Assembly (NCBI GenBank): GCA_937899895.1
Contig: CALBQR010000023.1
Span: 1 to 24,164 of the forward strand
From: an uncultured Alistipes sp.
GTDB taxonomy: Bacteria; Bacteroidota; Bacteroidia; Bacteroidales; Rikenellaceae
Direction: 5' to 3'
DNA: 24,164 nucleotides
Shown: piece after piece, positions 15,836 through 23,823 of the stretch
Layout of the letters: the number at the start of each line of letters is the position of its first letter
Numbering within the stretch: position 1 is the stretch's first letter
Notes under the pieces: generated by a model
What the model saw: the letters and a program-made list of their open reading frames with translations, nothing else
Databases searched by the model: none
What the model was told of the DNA's origin: nothing
Program-made: the position numbers and the translations under genes

Positions 15836-16129
15836 TTACATTTGAGCAACGATATCCCAAACGAATGCACGCGAGCCCTGCATCTTGGTATCGGCATCCA
15901 TTGCGCGCAAATCATTCATAATCGGTTCAACCTTCTCGTCATCGACAATGGTCAGAATCGACGAGTTCATTGCAGGCCAAGCGTGCGATGCGTAGTGAGG
16001 CTCACCATCAACCGAACCTCGGCCGTGAGTCAGCTCCCACTTGGTGAAGCCACGCGCACCATTGCGATCCAAAATCGCCATTACACGTTCGGTCAGTGCC
16101 TGATTATATGAAATGAATACTGCTTTCAT
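15836..16129 (-). CDS. Small PII-like protein, last gene of the efflux operon
   Basis: Predicted 97-residue cytoplasmic protein with the look of the PII/CutA-type ferredoxin-like fold: a first strand MKAVFISYNQ, a helix ALTERVMAILDRNG, a second strand GFTKWELTHG, a loop rich in Gly and His (about residues 35-55, GRGSVDGEPHYASHAWP) in the place of the PII T-loop, then SSILTIVDDEKVEPIMNDLRAMD as third strand and second helix. PII proteins bind small effectors and control partner proteins, often transporters. The ATG at 16129 is preferred over an in-frame TTG at 16144. It starts 20 bases after the RND pump stop and precedes the operon terminator, so it is almost surely co-transcribed. Binding of a ligand or metal, and control of the pump, are inference. 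Confidence 0.7.
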   Translation of the reverse strand: MKAVFISYNQALTERVMAILDRNGARGFTKWELTHGRGSVDGEPHYASHAWPAMNSSILTIVDDEKVEPIMNDLRAMDADTKMQGSRAFVWDIVAQM

Positions 16130-16149
16130 CGTTTTGTAGATCAATTTAA

Positions 16150-19100
16150 TTAGTTAATCTTATTAGCAATAGCCTGCTTGCGCTTGCCGGTACCATCGTA
16201 CTGAATGTCATCTGCACCGGCAGCCTTGCGACCTCGGAAGATCACATACAATGCGGGCAGAACCAGCAGTGTCAGAATGGTCGAGCAGGTCAGACCACCG
16301 ATAACCGACACACCCATCGGCTGCCAGATTTCCGAACCTTCACCCAGACCCATAGCCATAGGCACCATACCGAATACGGTGGTCAGCGAGGTCATCAACA
16401 CAGGACGCAGACGGCTCTTACCTGCCGCAACAGCAGCCTTCGCAACGCTCATACCGCGCTCAACGAGCAGGTTGGTGTAATCGACCATAACGATACCGTT
16501 CTTAACTACGATACCCACCAGCATAATTGCACCAATCAGTGCGATCAAACTCAACGATGTACCGCTAATCCACAGAGCGAAGAAGACACCCGTAAATGCG
16601 AATGGGATCGAGATCATAATCATCAGAGGCATCGACATCGACTCAAACTGGGTTGCCATAACGATATAAACCAACACCACGATCAGAGCCAACAGCACGA
16701 ACAGATCGCCAAAGGTCTCCTGCTGATCCTCCAACGTACCACCCAATTCGAGGTCGATACCGTCGGGAGTTTCGTACTCGTCGAGCATCTTCTGCACCTC
16801 GCCTACTACATCACCCAGAGCTACACCCGGAGCCAACGTAGCCGTTACCTTCACTATGCGCTGACGGTTCTCGCGCTGGATATCGGGAGCTGCAAACTCC
16901 TCAACAACCTTTGCTACCTCTTTCAACTTGATCGTGCGACCCGTTGCGGTCATCAGGTTGATATTCTCGACGTCCTCCAACGACTGGCGGAACTCTTCGG
17001 AATAACGAACTACGATATCGTACTCATCGCCATCCTCGCGGTACTTCGATGCTGTCATACCGTCGATACGGTTACGAACAGCCTGCGATACCTGCGCATT
17101 GCTCAAACCGTGCAGAGCCAACTTCTCTCGATCGAAAACAACATTATATTCGGGGCGCAGATCATCACGCGACAGATCGGCATCACGCACACCGGCAATC
17201 TTCGACACCTTGTTTTTGAGGTCGATAGCCACACTATTCGAGTTATCCAAGTCGAAACCAAAGACCTTGATCTCTACGTTGGCGCCACCGCTCATACCGC
17301 CGCTGCTACCACCGGGCGTTACAACAAACTGCGAAATCTCCGGAATCTTCGCCAATTCAGTTCGCCAGATATCGGCAATCTCATAGATCGAACGCTCACG
17401 CTCGGTCGAACGCGACAGACGGAGGTTGTAGCTGATCATATTGCTACCCGACTTCTGCATTGCCGACATTGCATTGTTGGCCGAACTCTGACCCGTACGA
17501 GCCGAAACCAACTCAACCTCAGGGAAGTTCTTATAAACAATGCTATCAATACGGCGAGCGATATCGCGGGTGTACTCCATCGAAAGGTTCTGCTCGGTCT
17601 CGATCGTAGCCGTAATCTGTGCATTATCCGAGGGAGGGAAGAAATCGAACGGAACGAACTTCAACAGACCAATCGACACCATAAACATCACAAGCGAGAG
17701 GATAACGGTTGTCCAGCGATGACGTACGGTCCAAGTCAACATTCGTGCATAAGCATCATCCAACCAATCAAGTGCCTTATCAATAGGCTTGTAGATGATA
17801 CCCACACCCTTATAGTCGTGCTTACCACCCTCCGACGAGAGGATATATGCCGACAACATCGGGGTCAGCGTAACAGCCGCAGTGGTTGACATACATACCA
17901 CGATCGAAACGATCCAACCCAACTCCTTGAACAGGATACCTGCCATACCCGACACCATTGTCAAAGGCATAAATACCGCTACAACAACCAACGTGGTTGC
18001 GATTACCGACAGCCAAACCTCATTGGTACCGTAGATTGCAGCCTCTTTCGGGTTTGATCCGCGCTCGATATGTGTTGTAATATTCTCCAACACCACAATC
18101 GCATCATCCACAACCATACCGATTGCAATTGACAACGACGACAACGAAATCAGGTTTAGCGTCGAGTCCGTTGCAAACAGATAGATAAATGCCGTTACCA
18201 ACGAAATCGGGATAGTCATACAGATGATGAACGTAGCACGCCAACGACCCAGGAAGACCATAACCACGATGATGACGAAGACGAATGCCAACATCACCGT
18301 TTCGGCCAGCGAGTTGATACTCTTTTGGATCTCGGTTGCACCGTTCATAATCTCGACAATCTTGATGTCGTTAGGCAGCGACGCCTGGATTGCGGGCAGA
18401 CGCTTGTTGATCTCCTCAACGATCTCAACGGTATTGGCACCCGACTGCTTCTGGATCATAATCATCGCCGAACGACGACCATTGGCACGGGTATCCATCG
18501 TGATCTTCTGGATCGTATCCTTAACCTCGGCAACGTCCGAGAGCTTAACTGTGCGACCACCACGAGTCGATACAACCAAGTGCTTCAACTGCTCGCTATC
18601 GGTAAACTCGCCATCGGCTTTGACATTATATGTACCACTTGCCAAATCCATCGAACCTGCGGGAACATTGAGGTTCTCCGATGCGATGATACCGCCAATC
18701 GACTCGATCGTCAGGCCAAATGCCTCAATCTTTTCAGGATCGACATTTACCTGAATCTCGCGCACGGGCTGACCGATGACATTCACCGAACCGATACCAT
18801 TCACACGGTTCAGAACGTTCACCAAACGGTCGTCCAGAATCTTGTCCATTGCGTAATAGCTCTCATCGGCCGTAACCGAGAGCAACATTACGGGCATCAT
18901 CGACGAACTGAACTTGAAAATCGTCGGATAATCCACCTCATCGGGCAGCAAGGTTTGAGTACGGCTGACAATGTCGCGCACGTCATTCATCGCCACATCA
19001 AGATCCGAGCCCCACTCCATTTCGAGCGTAATCATCGACACGTTATCCTTCGATGTCGAGGTGATCTCTTTCAGATTATCGACCGAGTTAAGCTGATCTT

Positions 19101-19302
19101 CCAGCACTCTGGTAATATTTGTTTCGATATCGGCTGCATTAGCTCCTGCATAGACCGTCGCTACGGTGATGTAGGGAGGGTCCATTTCGGGGTATTGGTC
19201 AATCGCCAGATTCTTCAACGAGAAGAGTCCGAAGATGATCACACCCAAGAAGAGCAGACAGGTCGAAATCGGCTTTCTAACGGCTGATTCGTAAATTTTC
19301 AT
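16150..19302 (-). CDS. RND-family efflux transporter, HAE1 type (AcrB-like)
   Basis: Inner-membrane proton-driven pump that exports drugs or other hydrophobic compounds as part of a three-part system. The 1050-residue chain has the two-fold RND layout. Helix 4 has GMVVDDAIVVLEN with the proton-relay pair D399-D400, and helix 10 has GIVVKNGIVMVDYTN with K934, both matching AcrB; this fits the HAE1 type rather than heavy-metal pumps. Two large periplasmic domains follow helices 1 and 7, and the second carries a Gly/Ser-rich GGSSGGMSGG stretch. An AGGAG sequence (complement of 19312-19316) lies 9 bases before the ATG. It starts 20 bases after the adaptor gene. Substrate cannot be predicted. Confidence 0.96.
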   Translation of the reverse strand: MKIYESAVRKPISTCLLFLGVIIFGLFSLKNLAIDQYPEMDPPYITVATVYAGANAADIETNITRVLEDQLNSVDNLKEITSTSKDNVSMITLEMEWGSDLDVAMNDVRDIVSRTQTLLPDEVDYPTIFKFSSSMMPVMLLSVTADESYYAMDKILDDRLVNVLNRVNGIGSVNVIGQPVREIQVNVDPEKIEAFGLTIESIGGIIASENLNVPAGSMDLASGTYNVKADGEFTDSEQLKHLVVSTRGGRTVKLSDVAEVKDTIQKITMDTRANGRRSAMIMIQKQSGANTVEIVEEINKRLPAIQASLPNDIKIVEIMNGATEIQKSINSLAETVMLAFVFVIIVVMVFLGRWRATFIICMTIPISLVTAFIYLFATDSTLNLISLSSLSIAIGMVVDDAIVVLENITTHIERGSNPKEAAIYGTNEVWLSVIATTLVVVAVFMPLTMVSGMAGILFKELGWIVSIVVCMSTTAAVTLTPMLSAYILSSEGGKHDYKGVGIIYKPIDKALDWLDDAYARMLTWTVRHRWTTVILSLVMFMVSIGLLKFVPFDFFPPSDNAQITATIETEQNLSMEYTRDIARRIDSIVYKNFPEVELVSARTGQSSANNAMSAMQKSGSNMISYNLRLSRSTERERSIYEIADIWRTELAKIPEISQFVVTPGGSSGGMSGGANVEIKVFGFDLDNSNSVAIDLKNKVSKIAGVRDADLSRDDLRPEYNVVFDREKLALHGLSNAQVSQAVRNRIDGMTASKYREDGDEYDIVVRYSEEFRQSLEDVENINLMTATGRTIKLKEVAKVVEEFAAPDIQRENRQRIVKVTATLAPGVALGDVVGEVQKMLDEYETPDGIDLELGGTLEDQQETFGDLFVLLALIVVLVYIVMATQFESMSMPLMIMISIPFAFTGVFFALWISGTSLSLIALIGAIMLVGIVVKNGIVMVDYTNLLVERGMSVAKAAVAAGKSRLRPVLMTSLTTVFGMVPMAMGLGEGSEIWQPMGVSVIGGLTCSTILTLLVLPALYVIFRGRKAAGADDIQYDGTGKRKQAIANKIN

Positions 19303-19322
19303 ATTACTTCTCTCCTATAAAA

Positions 19323-20348
19323 TTATTTGCTAACCTCAACAGCGGTACCGTCATCGAGCTTGCTCAAACCGGTAACCGACACCTGCTCGCCTGCATTCAG
19401 ACCCGACAGGATTACGTAGTTCTTGTCAATCTGGCGACCCAACTCAACCACGCGACGCTCAACCGTGCCATCCTCCTTCAATACGAATACGGCACGCTCG
19501 GCAGTACCTGCCTGACGCTTGATTGCAACATCGGGAACCAATACGCTCTCAACCTCACCAAGATTGAAGATTGCACGAGCAAACATACCGGGGCGCAGCT
19601 TATTACCGGCGTTGGGAATGGTAATCTCAACAGTGAAAGTACGCGTAGCAGCATCCATTGCGGGATAGATCAACGACACCTTACCCGTAAATTTCTCATC
19701 GGGCAACACCTCCGTTGCGATCTCAACGGGCATATTCAGCTTAACCTTCGAGAAATACTTCTCCGAGATGCTTGCGGTGATCTTCAACGGGTTGATCTGC
19801 ATAACCTGCAAAATAGGCATATTGGCAAACATATCGCCTGCCTCGGCGTTACGAGCCGTTACAACACCCGAAATGGGCGAACGAAGCTCGATATTCTTCT
19901 TCAAGTTGGCAACTGCATCGCGCTGTACCGACACCTGCGTCTTCATAGCTTCGAGCTGCTGTGCCGAGATACCGCCGGCCTCAAACACGGGAGTCATACG
20001 AGCCAAGTCTGCCTCCAAATTAAGCAGCTGGGTATTTGCCTGATTATACTGAATGGGGTCCATCGTTGCTACCAACTGGCCCTTCGACACATAGTCGCCT
20101 ACATCAACCAAAATACGGTCGATACGCACACCCTGAACTGCGGGCGTAATCGAGTTCTGCTTGTAAGGCTGGATATTAGCCGTAACCTCAACCAACTGAC
20201 CGACCATTGCCGAAGTTGCCTCCGCAGTCTTAATCAACACCTTCTCCGGCTGGATAGTAGCTACATTCTGTTCGCTCTTGCCACCGCCACAACCGACCAG
20301 CACCAACGATGCTACCAGCGCAGTTGCACATACTAAATTCTTTTTCAT
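19323..20348 (-). CDS. RND efflux periplasmic adaptor lipoprotein (membrane fusion protein)
   Basis: Predicted lipoprotein that links the inner-membrane pump to the outer-membrane channel. The signal peptide ends in a lipobox, LVGC, with Cys20 lipidated. The order of parts is that of AcrA: a first half-barrel and lipoyl segment around VQGVRIDRILVDVGDYVSKGQLVATMD, a coiled-coil hairpin (about residues 100-155, QYNQANTQLLNLEADLARM onward), the second lipoyl half with RSPISGVVTARNAEAGDMF, then beta-barrel and membrane-proximal domains ending with GLNAGEQVSVTGLSKLDDG. At 341 residues it is a short, typical adaptor. It sits 57 bases after tolC and 20 before the pump gene. Confidence 0.95.
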   Translation of the reverse strand: MKKNLVCATALVASLVLVGCGGGKSEQNVATIQPEKVLIKTAEATSAMVGQLVEVTANIQPYKQNSITPAVQGVRIDRILVDVGDYVSKGQLVATMDPIQYNQANTQLLNLEADLARMTPVFEAGGISAQQLEAMKTQVSVQRDAVANLKKNIELRSPISGVVTARNAEAGDMFANMPILQVMQINPLKITASISEKYFSKVKLNMPVEIATEVLPDEKFTGKVSLIYPAMDAATRTFTVEITIPNAGNKLRPGMFARAIFNLGEVESVLVPDVAIKRQAGTAERAVFVLKEDGTVERRVVELGRQIDKNYVILSGLNAGEQVSVTGLSKLDDGTAVEVSK

Positions 20349-20405
20349 CTTTCTATATCTTACTTTTTAGTTATTATTCTTCAATTTATTGGTATTGCGC
20401 AAACA

Positions 20406-21815
20406 CTACTCCTCCTTACCGATAATCTTATCGTAGTCGGCCTTTGCCGAAAGGTAATCATAGATAGCCTGCGAATAGTTCAGTTTGGCCTGTGTCAGCG
20501 ACAACTCCGCTGTATTCAGCTCCAAAATGGTACCTGCACCAGCCTTATAGCGAGTGTTCGAGATGTCGTAAGCCTTCTGGGCCTGCGCAACGGTCTTCTC
20601 GTTGGCAAACATCTTCTCACGTGCAGTCAGCAGATTATTGATCGACGTGCGCACCTGAACATCGGTACTTTTGGCCAGATATTCGCGCTGAATATCGAGC
20701 TGACGAATCTGATTGCGCACCTGCTTAACCTTATTGGTATTCTTAAAACCAGAGAAGATAGGCACCGAAAGCTGCAAACCGACCGAGATGGGGTGCTGCC
20801 AATAGAAGCTCTTCTTTACCGCCTCGGCAGTACCTGCATCACCCGTTGCACCGCCTGTCGTGCCACCTGCTGCACCGCCGCCCATCATTGCACTGAAATC
20901 GGGACGCTGCATATCGTTACCCGAATATGAGAACTGACCAAATGCCACCAGCGACGGCATACGCGAAGTTTGGGTCAGTTTCAGATTCTGTTGCAGCAAC
21001 TCGGCCTGAATATCGAGCTGGCGAAGCTGGCTATTGTTCGAGATATCGGTTGTAAGTTCCTCGCCACCATTCAAAATTGCATTACGGAAGTCATCGAGCG
21101 TACCAACCAAAGCCAAATCTACATTTTCGGGCAGGCTCAAATACATCTTCAACAGACGCTTTGCGATGTCGATCGAATTGGCAGTCTGGATGATCGAGGG
21201 CTGCAAGTTGCTCAACTGCACCTCGGCAGTAAGCAGATTGTACTCCGATGCCAAACCGTGCTCATACTGCACACGGGTATCCTCAACCGTCTTGCTCACC
21301 GTAGCCTCGCTCGAACGGAGCACTGCAAGCGACTGCTCTGCCAACAAAATATTGTAATATGCCTTCTTAACTGCATTTACCAAATCAATACGCGATGCAC
21401 GAGCCTGCTCTACGGCATTCTCCATCTGCACCTTCGTCAGTTTGATCGAACGCCAAACTGCGGGCATAACCAACGGCAAACCGACCTCGGCCGAAGCTGC
21501 GATCGTATTATCGGCACCAAACGACAGACCCTTCGAGATCTCGCTCTTAACAACGGCATAGGTATAAACGCCACTTGCCGAGATCGAGGGATAGAGGTTG
21601 CCCAAAGTCTCCTTGCGAACATAATCGTAACGCTCAATCTCCAAATCGGCCACCTTGATAGTGGGGTTCTCGCTCAATGCGAGATCGACAGCCTCCTGCA
21701 ACGAGAGTTGCATCGTCGTAACGACCGGCTCTGACTCTGCGATAAGTGCAGTCTGCGCCGATACGCCAAGCGTCATCAGCGTGCACACGCAAAGTGTCAT
21801 CATCATCTTTTTCAT
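20406..21815 (-). CDS. TolC-family outer membrane efflux protein
   Basis: Predicted outer-membrane channel that forms the exit duct of the pump. A Sec signal peptide is likely cleaved after VSA (residue 20). Two tandem OEP repeats follow: one starts LSLQEAVDLALSENPTIKVA (residues 38-57) and ends in a helix with YNILLAEQSL, and the second contains IFSGFKNTNKVKQVRNQIRQL and the C-terminal LSLTQAKLNYSQAIYDYLSAK. Residues 309-331 are a Gly/Ala/Thr-rich stretch in the second half, just before YWQHPISVGLQLSVPIFSG, an unusual flexible insert. An AAGGAG Shine-Dalgarno sequence (complement of 21823-21828) stands 7 bases before the ATG. It lies 25 bases after the TetR gene and is co-transcribed with it. 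Confidence 0.95.
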   Translation of the reverse strand: MKKMMMTLCVCTLMTLGVSAQTALIAESEPVVTTMQLSLQEAVDLALSENPTIKVADLEIERYDYVRKETLGNLYPSISASGVYTYAVVKSEISKGLSFGADNTIAASAEVGLPLVMPAVWRSIKLTKVQMENAVEQARASRIDLVNAVKKAYYNILLAEQSLAVLRSSEATVSKTVEDTRVQYEHGLASEYNLLTAEVQLSNLQPSIIQTANSIDIAKRLLKMYLSLPENVDLALVGTLDDFRNAILNGGEELTTDISNNSQLRQLDIQAELLQQNLKLTQTSRMPSLVAFGQFSYSGNDMQRPDFSAMMGGGAAGGTTGGATGDAGTAEAVKKSFYWQHPISVGLQLSVPIFSGFKNTNKVKQVRNQIRQLDIQREYLAKSTDVQVRTSINNLLTAREKMFANEKTVAQAQKAYDISNTRYKAGAGTILELNTAELSLTQAKLNYSQAIYDYLSAKADYDKIIGKEE

Positions 21816-21840
21816 CTTTTTACTCCTTCTATTATTGTTT

Positions 21841-22473
21841 TTAATTTATTTTCTCTATTTGCGGTTTGCGGAACTTACCCAAGAATGTATCAATAACCTC
21901 TATACCCTTCACCGTCGAGATTCCGCGCAGGAAGTTGATAACTACGTAACGTAACGCATATTCGGGCGTAATATTGTTCGGCAGAGGGGCTCTGCGACTA
22001 TCCACAACGCCGGAAAGCGACCAACAGAGCATTGAAACCGACACATCGACATCAATTGTCGGATCCAACAGCCCCTCGGCGATACCCTTCTCGATTGCAC
22101 CTTTCAATCGGTCGAAATTGCGACGTTGCATCGTTGCCGAGATCTCCTCGTAAAGCGCGGGATAGAAACGGCGCAGATTGGTCTGCATACGTTGCTCCGC
22201 CTCGCCATTGACCAAAAACAGATCGAACGCCACCAAGATCTTCTCAATCACATTGCTTCGCTCGGCCAGACGTTGATTCATCCGCTCGGTGCGCTGCTCG
22301 TAGTAGTTGTACATACACAATTTGAGCAAATTCATCTTATCATCGAACAGCTCATAGAGCGTACGTTTCGACACACCCAAATGCTGGGCGATATCGTCCA
22401 TACGCACGGCTTTGATTCCGAGCTGTCGAAACATCTCGGTTGCCTGCTCGATAATGTACTCTTTTTGCGACAT
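21841..22473 (-). CDS. TetR/AcrR-family regulator of the efflux operon
   Basis: Predicted repressor and first gene of the pump operon. Its 210 residues begin with the TetR DNA-binding domain: IEQATEMFRQLGIKAVRMDDIAQHLGVSKRTLYELFDDKMNLL, where DIAQHLGVSKRTLYELF is the helix-turn-helix (about residues 27-43). The rest is helical, containing SMLCWSLSGVVDS, and is the likely ligand domain. TetR genes at the head of RND operons usually repress their own transcription until a pump substrate binds. Here an inverted repeat overlapping the promoter supports that. tolC starts 25 bases past the stop. Effector unknown. Confidence 0.92.
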   Translation of the reverse strand: MSQKEYIIEQATEMFRQLGIKAVRMDDIAQHLGVSKRTLYELFDDKMNLLKLCMYNYYEQRTERMNQRLAERSNVIEKILVAFDLFLVNGEAEQRMQTNLRRFYPALYEEISATMQRRNFDRLKGAIEKGIAEGLLDPTIDVDVSVSMLCWSLSGVVDSRRAPLPNNITPEYALRYVVINFLRGISTVKGIEVIDTFLGKFRKPQIEKIN

Positions 22474-22512
22474 TGTTTACCTATTTATTAATAACGTACT
22501 TCTTAACGCGTG

Positions 22513-22543
22513 CAAAGATATGCAGAAAACTTTATAAACCAAA
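22513..22543 (-). promoter_or_regulatory. Promoter of the efflux operon
   Basis: On the minus strand TTTG (22540-22543), a 19-base spacer and TATCTTTG (22513-22520) form a complete match to the Bacteroidetes TTTG-N19-TAnnTTTG consensus. The predicted leader to the TetR start is about 33 bases. Confidence 0.8.
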
Positions 22544-22552
22544 AAAGTTTTC
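22525..22552. promoter_or_regulatory. Inverted repeat over the efflux promoter (candidate TetR operator)
   Basis: GAAAACTTT at 22525-22533 and AAAGTTTTC at 22544-22552 are perfect inverted repeats separated by 10 bases. The 28-base site covers the -33 box and most of the spacer of the operon promoter, so bound protein would block RNA polymerase. Size and position suit a TetR-family dimer pair. Confidence 0.6.
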
Positions 22553-22771
22553 CGTTTTCCAAATTTTTTAGACCGATTTACCACCAATAGAACCGATAAA
22601 TCGACCTTTCGGACACCTCATTTCATATCAAAAACCGAGCGCAAACGCCATCACGCCCACTTTTGCAATTTCCGAGACTCGATTTATCACAGGCCAAATC
22701 GACCACTATTTTGCCATTTTCGACATCTCCGCTACGAGCCTAAAACGGGAACTCTCCTCAACACAGGACAC
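22553..22771. other. Intergenic region between the efflux operon and rpoD
   Basis: No gene is supported in these 219 bases. GATAAATCG at 22595-22603 recurs inverted at 22680-22688, and AAATCGACC occurs at 22599-22607 and again at 22696-22704. These short repeats may be chance in an AT-rich spacer or protein-binding words. Confidence 0.3.
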
Positions 22772-22801
22772 AAAAAAGTCGTGCTCCCGCCGGAGCACGA
22801 C
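22772..22801 (-). terminator. Intrinsic terminator of rpoD
   Basis: A perfect 10-bp stem (22778-22787 with 22792-22801, GTCGTGCTCC and complement) with a CGCC loop ends in six T residues on the minus strand. It begins 28 bases past the rpoD stop. Confidence 0.92.
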
Positions 22802-22829
22802 CCACCAAAATGATATTATTTGCGCTAAA

Positions 22830-23690
22830 CTAGCCCAAATACGATTTAAGTAATTTGCTACGCGACGAGTGGCGTAGGCGGCGGATAGCCTTCTCCTTGA
22901 TCTGGCGAACACGCTCACGGGTAAGGCCGAACTTCTCGCCGATCTCTTCGAGGGTCATCTCCTGACAACCGATACCGAAGAAATATTTGATGATGTCCTT
23001 CTCACGATCGGTTAGCGTCGAGAGTGCGCGCTCAACCTCGGTGCTGAGCGACTCGTTGATCAGACCGCGATCGGCATTGGGTGAATCGGTATTAACCAAC
23101 ACGTCGAGCAGACTGTTGTCCTCGCCATCGGCAAACGGAGCATCTACCGATACGTGGCGACCTGCAACGCGCAGTGTATCCGAAATCTTCTCTTTGGGCA
23201 ACTCCAAAGCCTTTGCCAACTCTTCGGGCGAGGGAGTACGCTCGTTCTCCTGCTCGAAGCGGGCAAATGCCTTGTTGATTTTGTTAAGCGAGCCAACCTG
23301 ATTCAAAGGCAGACGTACGATACGCGACTGCTCGGCCAGAGCCTGCAAAATCGACTGGCGAATCCACCATACGGCATACGAGATGAACTTAAAACCGCGA
23401 GTCTCATCGAACTTCTCTGCTGCCTTGATCAGACCGAGGTTACCCTCATTAATCAAGTCGGGAAGGCTCAAACCCTGATTCTGATATTGTTTAGCCACCG
23501 AAACCACAAAGCGGAGGTTCGCTTTGGTCAGCTTTTCGAGGGCCTCTTGATCTCCTTTTTTGATTCGTTGGGCGAGTTCCACCTCCTCTTCAACCGTGAT
23601 AAGATCCTCTTTACCGATCTCCTGCAAATATTTGTCGAGCGATGCGCTCTCACGGTTAGTGATGGACTTTGTAATCTTTAATTGACGCAT
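22830..23690 (-). CDS. rpoD: Primary RNA polymerase sigma factor (RpoD/SigA), short Bacteroidetes form
   Basis: Housekeeping sigma factor that directs RNA polymerase to promoters of the -33/-7 type seen across this window. Region 1.2 begins SLDKYLQEIGKEDLITVEEE; region 2 has RFVVSVAKQYQNQGLSLPDL and GFKFISYAVWWIRQSI; region 3 follows from about residue 150; region 4 has TLTDREKDIIKYFFGIG and the helix-turn-helix TLEEIGEKFGLTRERVRQIK. Region 1.1 and the long non-conserved region of E. coli sigma-70 are absent, which is the normal 286-residue form in Bacteroidetes. It lies between terminators and is probably monocistronic, but I found no full -7 box in the 133 bases before it. Confidence 0.97.
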   Translation of the reverse strand: MRQLKITKSITNRESASLDKYLQEIGKEDLITVEEEVELAQRIKKGDQEALEKLTKANLRFVVSVAKQYQNQGLSLPDLINEGNLGLIKAAEKFDETRGFKFISYAVWWIRQSILQALAEQSRIVRLPLNQVGSLNKINKAFARFEQENERTPSPEELAKALELPKEKISDTLRVAGRHVSVDAPFADGEDNSLLDVLVNTDSPNADRGLINESLSTEVERALSTLTDREKDIIKYFFGIGCQEMTLEEIGEKFGLTRERVRQIKEKAIRRLRHSSRSKLLKSYLG

Positions 23691-23753
23691 ATTCTTCTAT
23701 TTATTTCGTTTTTCTTGCTTATCTCTTCATTTTGTGCGACTCGCCGTTCGGGT

Positions 23754-23791
23754 AAAAAAGCGGGGGCAACTGTTTGGACAGCTCACCCCCG
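23754..23791 (-). terminator. Intrinsic terminator of the DegP-like protease gene
   Basis: CGGGGG (23761-23766) pairs with CCCCCG (23786-23791), and inside an internal loop CTGT (23770-23773) pairs with ACAG (23778-23781). On the minus strand the stem is followed by six T residues. It lies about 30 bases past the stop of the protease gene and before rpoD. Confidence 0.85.
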
Positions 23792-23823
23792 TATGTTGTT
23801 TATAGTGATCCGCTTGCTCGGAG

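Noticed and set aside
16130..16144. TTG start five codons upstream in the PII-like gene
   Set aside because: The ATG at 16129 begins the conserved first strand; a TTG start is less likely.
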